Translations under genes and position numbers: made by a program
Part shown: in pieces, positions 35,011-40,842 of the stretch
Layout of the letters: each line of letters opens with the position of its first letter
Numbering within the stretch: the first letter of the stretch is position 1
The notes under the pieces: model-generated
What the model was told of the DNA's origin: nothing
Databases searched by the model: none
Seen by the model: the letters and a program-made list of their open reading frames with translations, nothing else
From: Deltaproteobacteria bacterium
GTDB lineage: Bacteria; Desulfobacterota; Syntrophia; Syntrophales; UBA5619
NCBI GenBank assembly: GCA_021817825.1
Contig: JAKAFS010000029.1
Span: forward strand, 1-40,842
Direction: 5' to 3'
DNA: 40,842 bases

Positions 35011-37974
35011 ATGACGGCAAATAACGCATGTCCCCCGCCAACGCTGGCGGTTGGGGAAAGGCGGCACGGTTTTAGAGTGCAGCGCATCGAACAGATTCCG
35101 GACATCCGGGTCACGGCCTATCAGATCGAGCACGAAAAGACGGGGGCAAAGCTTCTGCACCTCCACTGCGACGATCGGGAAAATCTCTTTTCCATCGGGT
35201 TCAGAACGCCGCCCAGCGATTCGACGGGCGTCCCCCATATTCTCGAACACTCGGTCCTGGCCGGTTCGGAACACTATCCCCTCAAGGACGTTTTCAACGA
35301 GCTCCTCCGCGGGACCCTCCAGACCTTTCTCAACGCCTTCACCTATCCCGACAAGACGATCTATCCCGTGGCCAGTCAGGAACGGCGTGATTTTTTCAAC
35401 CTCGCCCGGGTCTACACCGATCTGGTCCTGAGGCCGCGGCTGCGGAAAGAGACCTTCCGCCAGGAAGGACACCATCTGGAATTCGACGCCACCGGGACCC
35501 TGACCCGCTCGGGAATCGTCTTCAACGAGATGAAGGGGGTCTACTCGTCACCCGATTCGCTCATGTACAAGGCCCTACAGGAACATCTCTATCCGGAAAC
35601 ACCCTACGCCTGCGACTCGGGCGGCGATCCCCGCTCGATCCCGGATCTGACCTACGAAGGATTCCGGGCCTTTCACCGGTCCTTCTACTCGCCGACGAAT
35701 GCACGCTTCTTCCTCTACGGGGACATCCCCACGGAGGAGCACCTCCGGTTTCTTGCCGAGCTGCTGGCCGGATTCGAACGGGTCGCCGTGGATTCTTCCA
35801 TCGCCCTTCAGGAGCGCTGGCGCAGCCCCCGTTCCATTCACGATTTCTACCCCATCGACCGCGGAGAGAAACTGGCCCGAAAAACGACGGTCAACATGGC
35901 CTGGCTGACGGCGGAAAACACAGCCGGAAAGACGGCAATGCTCCTGACGATCGTGGCCGACCTGCTCATCGGCAGCGCCGCCTCGCCGCTCCGCAAGGCC
36001 CTCATCGATTCGGGCCTCGGCGAAGACCTCTCGCCGGTCACGGGATTGGAAAAAGACTTGCGGCAAATCGCCTTCGCGGTGGGGCTGCGGGGCACCGATC
36101 CCGAACAGGCCGAGCGGATCGAAGCCCTGATCCTCGATACGCTCCGGGAGGTGCGGACGCAAGGCTTCGACCGCGACCTGATCGAAGGAACCCTCCACCA
36201 GATCGAATTCCACGGACGCGAAATGGTGCGCAACAGCTACCCTTACGGGATCGTGCTCATGGGGCGCGCTTACCACGCCTGGCTGTACGACGGAGATCCC
36301 CTGACGGACCTCAATTTCCCCGCCGCGATCCTCGAAATCCGCCGCGCCTGGGAGGCCGACCCCACCCTTTTCCAGCAGGTCCTGGGCGAGTGGTTCCTGG
36401 ACAATCCCCACCGGCTCCTCTCGGTCATGGAACCGAGCCACACCTACCAGGAGGAAAAAGAGCGGGAAATGCGCGAACAGTTGGCGCGCCTACAGGCCTC
36501 CCTTTCGACCGAGGCCCAGGAAAAGATTCGCGCCGAAGCGGCGGCGATGAAACGCTTCCAGGAAGAGCCCGACCCCCCGGAAGCGGCGGCAACGCTTCCT
36601 AAACTGAAGATATCCGATATTTCGCGCGACATCGAAAGGATACCCACCGAACGGTCCGTGGTCGGCGGGGTGCCTGTCCTTAGCCACGATCTCTTCACGA
36701 ACGGCATCGCCTATCTCGATCTGGCCTTTGACGTTTCGGACATCCCCGAGGAGTTGCAACCCTATCTTCCGCTTCTGGGAAAGCTCTCCGTCGAGATGGG
36801 AGCGGCCGGCCTTTCCTACGAGGCGATGGCCCGGCGGATCGCCCTGCGGACCGGAGGCCTCGGGGCCAATCTCGCCACGGGCATGACCGCCGACGGCCGC
36901 GGCGACTGGCAGAAGCTGTTTTTCTCCGTCAAAGCCCTCTACCGGAATGGGGATGAGGCCCTGGAAATCGTCCGGGACATCCTGACGGCAGGGGACTTGG
37001 ACGACGGCATCCGCATGCGCGACCTGATCCTCGAAAAGAAGAACAAACTTCATGCCTCGGTCATTCCGGCGGGCCATCTCTTCGCCCAGATGGCCGGCGC
37101 GGCCTCTTTATCCCTGTCGGCGCGGCGCAACGAACAGTGGCACGGGCAGACCCAGTTGCGTTTCATTGCCGGCACGGCGGACAAGTTGGAGGGACGGCAA
37201 GAGGAATTGCGGGAAAAGCTGCGGCGGCTGCGGGCCATCGTCTTTACGAAAAGCCGCCTCTACCTGAATATGACGGCCGATGCCGAGGGTCTGCAACGGC
37301 TGTCCGGCGCCGTCTCCCGGTTGACGGACGCCCTGCCTGCCGGGACGCCGCCGGGCAGGACCGAGACGCTGCCGTTCCCGCCCAAACACATCGGCATCGC
37401 CATCCCGGCCCAGGTCTGCTATGTGGCCAAGGTTCTCGCGGCGCCGCCCTATGCCGATCCGCTGGCCGCCGCCCTCTTCGTTCTGGCAAAGCAGCTTTCC
37501 AATGGTCCTCTTTATCGGCAGATCCGCGTGCAGGGCGGTGCCTACGGCGGCTCCTGCCGTTACGAGCCGCTGGGCGGCCTGTTCGCCTTTTTCTCCTACC
37601 GGGACCCCCATCTCACGGAAACCCTGGAAGTCTATCGCCAGGCTGCGGAGAGGGCCGTGGAGCATCTCGTATTGCCGGAGGAAACGGAAAAGGCCATCAT
37701 CGGCGCCATCGGCGGACTGGATCGACCGCTGGACCCCGCAGGCCGCGGTTACACGGCCCTGATCCGGGAATTTTCCGGTCTGACCGACGCCGACCGGCGC
37801 CGTTTCCGGAGCGAGGTGCTCGCCGTCAGCCCGGAGCGCCTCCAGGACGCGGCGCGGCGTTATTTTCCCGCCGCCGCGGCGGCGGCGATCATCGCCGTCT
37901 GTGCGGCGGAAGAACGGCTGCAAAGGGCCAACGAAACCCTGTCCGAGAAATTGACGATCGAGAGGCTGATTTGA
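35011..37974 (+). CDS. M16C-family zinc metalloprotease (presequence-protease type)
   Basis: A 987-residue insulinase-superfamily peptidase with the inverted zinc motif HILEH at 76-80 (His76, Glu79, His80) followed by SVLAGSEHYP, and NEMKGVYSSP downstream supplying further acidic residues. Length and the segment LLRGTLQTFLNAFTYPDKTIYP match the M16C group, which degrades short unstructured peptides inside a closed chamber made of two similar halves. No signal peptide is seen, so it should be cytoplasmic. The ATG at 35011, behind GAGGAG, is preferred to one at 34975. The C-terminal half includes QLSNGPLYRQIRVQGGAYGG, typical of the family. Confidence 0.93.
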   Translation: MTANNACPPPTLAVGERRHGFRVQRIEQIPDIRVTAYQIEHEKTGAKLLHLHCDDRENLFSIGFRTPPSDSTGVPHILEHSVLAGSEHYPLKDVFNELLRGTLQTFLNAFTYPDKTIYPVASQERRDFFNLARVYTDLVLRPRLRKETFRQEGHHLEFDATGTLTRSGIVFNEMKGVYSSPDSLMYKALQEHLYPETPYACDSGGDPRSIPDLTYEGFRAFHRSFYSPTNARFFLYGDIPTEEHLRFLAELLAGFERVAVDSSIALQERWRSPRSIHDFYPIDRGEKLARKTTVNMAWLTAENTAGKTAMLLTIVADLLIGSAASPLRKALIDSGLGEDLSPVTGLEKDLRQIAFAVGLRGTDPEQAERIEALILDTLREVRTQGFDRDLIEGTLHQIEFHGREMVRNSYPYGIVLMGRAYHAWLYDGDPLTDLNFPAAILEIRRAWEADPTLFQQVLGEWFLDNPHRLLSVMEPSHTYQEEKEREMREQLARLQASLSTEAQEKIRAEAAAMKRFQEEPDPPEAAATLPKLKISDISRDIERIPTERSVVGGVPVLSHDLFTNGIAYLDLAFDVSDIPEELQPYLPLLGKLSVEMGAAGLSYEAMARRIALRTGGLGANLATGMTADGRGDWQKLFFSVKALYRNGDEALEIVRDILTAGDLDDGIRMRDLILEKKNKLHASVIPAGHLFAQMAGAASLSLSARRNEQWHGQTQLRFIAGTADKLEGRQEELREKLRRLRAIVFTKSRLYLNMTADAEGLQRLSGAVSRLTDALPAGTPPGRTETLPFPPKHIGIAIPAQVCYVAKVLAAPPYADPLAAALFVLAKQLSNGPLYRQIRVQGGAYGGSCRYEPLGGLFAFFSYRDPHLTETLEVYRQAAERAVEHLVLPEETEKAIIGAIGGLDRPLDPAGRGYTALIREFSGLTDADRRRFRSEVLAVSPERLQDAARRYFPAAAAAAIIAVCAAEERLQRANETLSEKLTIERLI

Positions 37975-38020
37975 TCCGCCAACGGTCTCAGCCGCCCCAG
38001 AAAGAAGGAATGTCCAGGAG

Positions 38021-38500
38021 ATGAAGAAAACCGTTTTTCTGTGTCTGTTGCTGGTCCTGTATCTGGGCGCGGCAGCCTGCACCGCGTCCTTCAAAAACTA
38101 TGGCCGCTTCGTTCTAAGCGATGAAGCGGGACGGGCCTTTGACCAATATAGAGTCAACGAAGAGCTCCGTTACTACATCAGCGGTCCCGACCTCTTTCCC
38201 AATGCTTTGCTGGGTCTGCACCGGAGCTACCGCCTCAGTCCCGGCGCCCTCTGGAGAGAGGTGGCAATGGATCCCCGGAGGATGCAGGAAATCATCGAAC
38301 ACATGAAGACCCAAGCCTTCCGGTTCGGACTGTTCCCCAACAGTTATGTGCTGGTCGATAATCGGGACCGCCCGGTCGGCGTCTGGTATTCGATCCGCGA
38401 GGCCCAAACCCACCTCCTTACCGAAGCGGACGGAACCCTGTCGATTCCGACACCGCCGGTCGATACCTTCCTTAGGAAGGAAGAAAAATGGCCCGACTGA
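38021..38500 (+). CDS. Small exported protein, possible lipoprotein
   Basis: A 159-residue protein with a clear signal sequence MKKTVFLCLLLVLYLGAAAC. Cys20 could be lipidated, but the AAA before it is a weak lipobox, so a simple secreted form is also possible. The mature part contains LRYYISGPDLFPNALLGLHRSYRL and FPNSYVLVDNRDRPVGVWYS. I do not recognise the family. It follows the M16C gene by 46 bases with a CAGGAG site and may share its transcript. Confidence 0.65.
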   Translation: MKKTVFLCLLLVLYLGAAACTASFKNYGRFVLSDEAGRAFDQYRVNEELRYYISGPDLFPNALLGLHRSYRLSPGALWREVAMDPRRMQEIIEHMKTQAFRFGLFPNSYVLVDNRDRPVGVWYSIREAQTHLLTEADGTLSIPTPPVDTFLRKEEKWPD

Positions 38501-38552
38501 GGCAGCGCGAAAGGCCGTTGGCGCTTGCAATTTGCCGCCGAATCCGCTAAGA

Positions 38553-38577
38553 CTCCTCATCAATCTCTCATGAGGAG
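38553..38577 (+). promoter_or_regulatory. Hairpin covering the flavodoxin-like ribosome-binding site
   Basis: CTCCTCAT (38553-38560) pairs exactly with ATGAGGAG (38570-38577) around a nine-base loop. The right arm contains the GAGGAGG Shine-Dalgarno of the gene at 38590, so folding would hide it. The pairing is direct; regulation is inferred. Confidence 0.5.
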
Positions 38578-38589
38578 GCAGCAAAGAAG

Positions 38590-39084
38590 ATGAAGGCTCT
38601 GGTCACCTACTGCTCGCGAACCGGCAACACCGAAAAACTGGCCCGCGCCATCTACGACGCGCTGCCCTGCGAAAAGGAACTCATCCCCATTGCGGACGTC
38701 AAAGACGCCAGCGGCTACGGCATCATCTTCGTCGGTTTTCCCGTCGAGGCCCACAGCGTGCCCACCGAAGCCCTTCCCCTCTTCAAGATCCTGCCCGCTG
38801 GGCAGCCGATCGCCCTCTTTTGCACCCATGGTGCGCTCCGGGGCGGCCCTCTGCCGAAGCAGGCCCTCGAACATGCGGCCAGCCTCGCTTCCCGGGTCAA
38901 GGTGCTGGGCACCTTCGGCGTTCGGGGACAAGTTTCGCCCAGGATCATCGAGATCCTGCAAAGAAGCGCCGAACACCAAGCATGGGCGGAAGAGGCGCAG
39001 AGCGCCTGCGGCCACCCCGATACCGCGGATCTGACCGACGCCAGGGCATTTGCCCTGGAGATGGTCGCTAAAATCGGCCATTAG
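38590..39084 (+). CDS. Flavodoxin-like protein
   Basis: A 164-residue protein with the flavodoxin FMN-phosphate loop near the start (TYCSRTGNTEKLA, 6-18) and a Rossmann-like pattern (YGIIFVGFPVEAHSVP, PIALFCTHGALRGG). It should bind FMN and act in electron transfer or as a small oxidoreductase; redox partners cannot be inferred from the neighbours. Length is typical of short-chain flavodoxins. The start ATG lies after GAGGAGG at the edge of normal spacing (11 bases) and an AAAGAAG stretch closer in. It converges on alaS. Confidence 0.82.
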   Translation: MKALVTYCSRTGNTEKLARAIYDALPCEKELIPIADVKDASGYGIIFVGFPVEAHSVPTEALPLFKILPAGQPIALFCTHGALRGGPLPKQALEHAASLASRVKVLGTFGVRGQVSPRIIEILQRSAEHQAWAEEAQSACGHPDTADLTDARAFALEMVAKIGH

Positions 39085-39162
39085 GGTTTCGCCTTCGGTG
39101 ATTATTCCGCGGATTCAGTTCGGTGCCGTCGTGTTGCGAAAGCGGAAAGCCTGATTGAAAAC

Positions 39163-39204
39163 AAAAGCGCCCCGGAAATGCAAGCCTCCGGGGCGCTTCT
39201 TTAA
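39163..39204. terminator. Two-way terminator between the flavodoxin-like gene and alaS
   Basis: AAGCGCCCCGGA (39165-39176) pairs exactly with TCCGGGGCGCTT (39187-39198), a 12-bp stem with a ten-base loop. T residues follow on the + strand, and on the - strand the adjacent TTTTGTTTT gives an even better tail for alaS, whose stop is 26 bases away. Confidence 0.88.
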
Positions 39205-39223
39205 TTGAAAATTCTGCCGATCT

Positions 39224-40842
39224 TCAGATCATCTCTGCCAGTTTTGCCAAGGCCTGCTCCAGATGCTCCGGCTGCTGCCCTCCCGCTTGGGCCATGTCGG
39301 GACGGCCGCCGCCGCTTCCGCCGACGAGCGGGGCCACGGCCTTGATGATGTTGCCCGCATGATAGCGGTCCGTCAGGTCTTTGGTCACCAGACACAGGAG
39401 CATCGCCTTGCCCTCCGTCCGGCTCCCGAGGAGGATGATCCCGGAACGGAGACGGTCCCGGAGCTTGTCGCCCAGATCCCGAAGCGTCTTGACATCGGCG
39501 GCCGCAACTTCCGCCGCCAGCACATCGACCCCCTTGATCTGCCGAAGGCGACCCATCAGGTCGCCGGAATCCTTGGCCGCCATCTTTCCCTTGAGGGCCT
39601 CGATCTCCTTTTCCAGCTCCCGCTCCCTTTTCAGAAGCTTGTCCGTCCGGTCGGCCGTCTCCAGAAGACCCGTTTTCAGGTAGCCGGCCGTCTTTTTGAG
39701 TTCCCCCTCCAACTGCCGCACATGCCGGACCGCCCCATCGCCGGTGACCGCCTCGATCCGGCGGACCCCCGCGGCCACGGCCGATTCATGGACGATCTTC
39801 AATAGTCCGAGATCGCCCGTCCGGGTGACATGCGTCCCGCCGCAGAGTTCGCGGCTGAAGGCGCCCATGCCGACGACGCGGACCGAATCCCCGTATTTTT
39901 CGTCGAAAACCGCCGTCGCCCCCGTCTTGACCGCCTCCGCCAAGGGCAGGACCGACGTCTCGACGGGGCAGTTCGCCCGGATCATCCGGTTGACCTCGTC
40001 CTCGATCCGCGCCAGTTCCTCCTCCTCAATCCGGGAGAAATGGGTGAAGTCGAAGCGAAGTCGTTCGGCGTTGACCAGCGATCCCGACTGCTTGACATGG
40101 TCCCCCAGGACGGATTTCAGAGCCGCCTGGAGGAGGTGGGTCCCCGAGTGGTTGGCCTCCGTGGCCCGCCGCGTATCTTCACCGACCTGCAAACGGACGG
40201 CGTCGCCCCGGCGGAGCTTTCCTTGGAGGAGTTTGCCGACATGGACGATGAGGTTCTCCAAAGGCCGCTTGGCGTCCGTGACCGCGAAACGGAACCCCTC
40301 CCCCTCGATCACGCCCCTGTCCCCGACCTGTCCGCCGACCTCGCCGTAGAAGGGGGTCCGGGCACAGAGGATCTCCGCCTCGTCGCCGGCCGCGATTTCC
40401 TCTATGGGCCGGCCGTTTTTCAAAAGGACCAGGACCTCCGAGGTCCCCTGGGTAACCCCTTCGTAACCGACAAATTCCGTGACAATCCCCTGGACGGAAA
40501 GGCGGTGGTAGACCTCGGAAATCGCCTCCTGGCCGCTTCCCTTCCAGGATTCCCGGGCTTTTTCCCGCTGGGCCTCCATCGCCTTTTCGAAGCCGTCCAT
40601 ATCGAGGGCAAGGCCGTCCTTCTTGACGATGTCGGCCGTCAGGTCCGTCGGGAACCCGAAGGTGTCGTAGAGTTTGAAGACGGCATCTCCCGGAACGACC
40701 TTGCCGCCCGCCCTCTTGACGGCCTCGACCTCCTCCTGGAGGATCTTCAGCCCCCCGTCCAGGGTGGCGATGAACCTGTCCTCCTCGCTCTCCACCACCT
40801 TGCGGATATAGGACGCCCGCTCGACCAGTTCCGGATATTTAT
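39224..40842 (-). CDS. alaS: Alanyl-tRNA synthetase (C-terminal part; 5' end outside window)
   Basis: AlaRS charges tRNA-Ala and clears mischarged Ser or Gly. About 539 C-terminal residues are present; the frame is open to the right edge (reading KYPELVERASYIRK just inside it), so the gene continues beyond. The editing-domain metal motifs are intact: HSGTH in EANHSGTHLLQAA and CGGTH in ELCGGTHVTRTGDLG. A coiled coil (roughly RELEKEIEALKGKM) leads to the C-Ala domain with VGGSGGGRPDMAQAGG. The catalytic aminoacylation domain is mostly outside the window. A GTG at 40796-40798 is an internal valine, not the start. Confidence 0.97.
   Translation of the reverse strand, partial: KYPELVERASYIRKVVESEEDRFIATLDGGLKILQEEVEAVKRAGGKVVPGDAVFKLYDTFGFPTDLTADIVKKDGLALDMDGFEKAMEAQREKARESWKGSGQEAISEVYHRLSVQGIVTEFVGYEGVTQGTSEVLVLLKNGRPIEEIAAGDEAEILCARTPFYGEVGGQVGDRGVIEGEGFRFAVTDAKRPLENLIVHVGKLLQGKLRRGDAVRLQVGEDTRRATEANHSGTHLLQAALKSVLGDHVKQSGSLVNAERLRFDFTHFSRIEEEELARIEDEVNRMIRANCPVETSVLPLAEAVKTGATAVFDEKYGDSVRVVGMGAFSRELCGGTHVTRTGDLGLLKIVHESAVAAGVRRIEAVTGDGAVRHVRQLEGELKKTAGYLKTGLLETADRTDKLLKRERELEKEIEALKGKMAAKDSGDLMGRLRQIKGVDVLAAEVAAADVKTLRDLGDKLRDRLRSGIILLGSRTEGKAMLLCLVTKDLTDRYHAGNIIKAVAPLVGGSGGGRPDMAQAGGQQPEHLEQALAKLAEMI

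Noticed and set aside
40796-40798. GTG as the start of alaS
   Set aside because: The frame continues to the window edge with conserved AlaRS sequence (YPELVERASYIRK), so this codon is internal.

Overview
The window looks like a GC-rich Gram-negative chromosome, most likely a deltaproteobacterium of the Syntrophales/Syntrophus type (Desulfobacterota). This rests on inference: the gene order of the division and cell-wall cluster, an OFA-type transporter, a UPF0182 membrane protein and a bacterial NrpR-like regulator occurring together. No rRNA gene or other taxonomic marker is present to confirm it.

Layout. (1) Positions 1-11994 hold a tightly packed dcw cluster on the + strand: murE (3' end), murF, mraY, murD, ftsW, murG, murC, murB, ftsQ, ftsA, ftsZ. 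Many junctions are ATGA or TAATG overlaps, so the cluster is probably read as one operon with translational coupling. It supplies the cytoplasmic and lipid steps of peptidoglycan precursor synthesis and the FtsQ/W/A/Z division proteins. No ddl gene is present. (2) Positions 12085-19647 continue on the + strand with a radical SAM protein overlapping a UPF0182 membrane protein, a YajG-like lipoprotein, an exported TPR protein and exonuclease III, followed by a short DUF484/GAF protein with a TTG start (to 20180). (3) Positions 20229-23812 hold a divergent pair: an OFA/MCT-type MFS transporter (-) and a Ski2-like DEAH helicase (+). (4) A solitary tRNA-Glu(UUC) has its own promoter and terminator at 23857-24058.

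(5) Positions 24483-27967 form an accessory operon: a TerC/YjbE-family membrane protein, two tandem paralogous cytidylate-kinase-like proteins with degenerate nucleotide loops and BON-like C-termini, and an unusual dihydrodipicolinate-synthase-family aldolase. (6) Positions 28247-32538 form a nitrogen module: an NrpR-like (DUF128) regulator whose ribosome-binding site and start codon sit inside a perfect 11-bp inverted repeat, then an NADP-type glutamate dehydrogenase, a 517-base intergenic region rich in dyads, a second glutamate dehydrogenase of another subfamily, and a strong terminator. The leader of the second dehydrogenase resembles the 3' end of the regulator gene plus the first dehydrogenase leader, suggesting an old duplication. 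(7) Positions 32957-39084 hold a stand-alone PEP-synthase-like ATP-grasp protein, a 987-residue M16C metalloprotease, a small exported protein and a flavodoxin-like protein. (8) alaS enters from the right edge on the - strand and meets the flavodoxin gene at a two-way terminator.

The parts most worth following up are the TerC/kinase-like/BON operon and the NrpR-like/two-dehydrogenase module. I saw no CRISPR array, insertion sequence or prophage.
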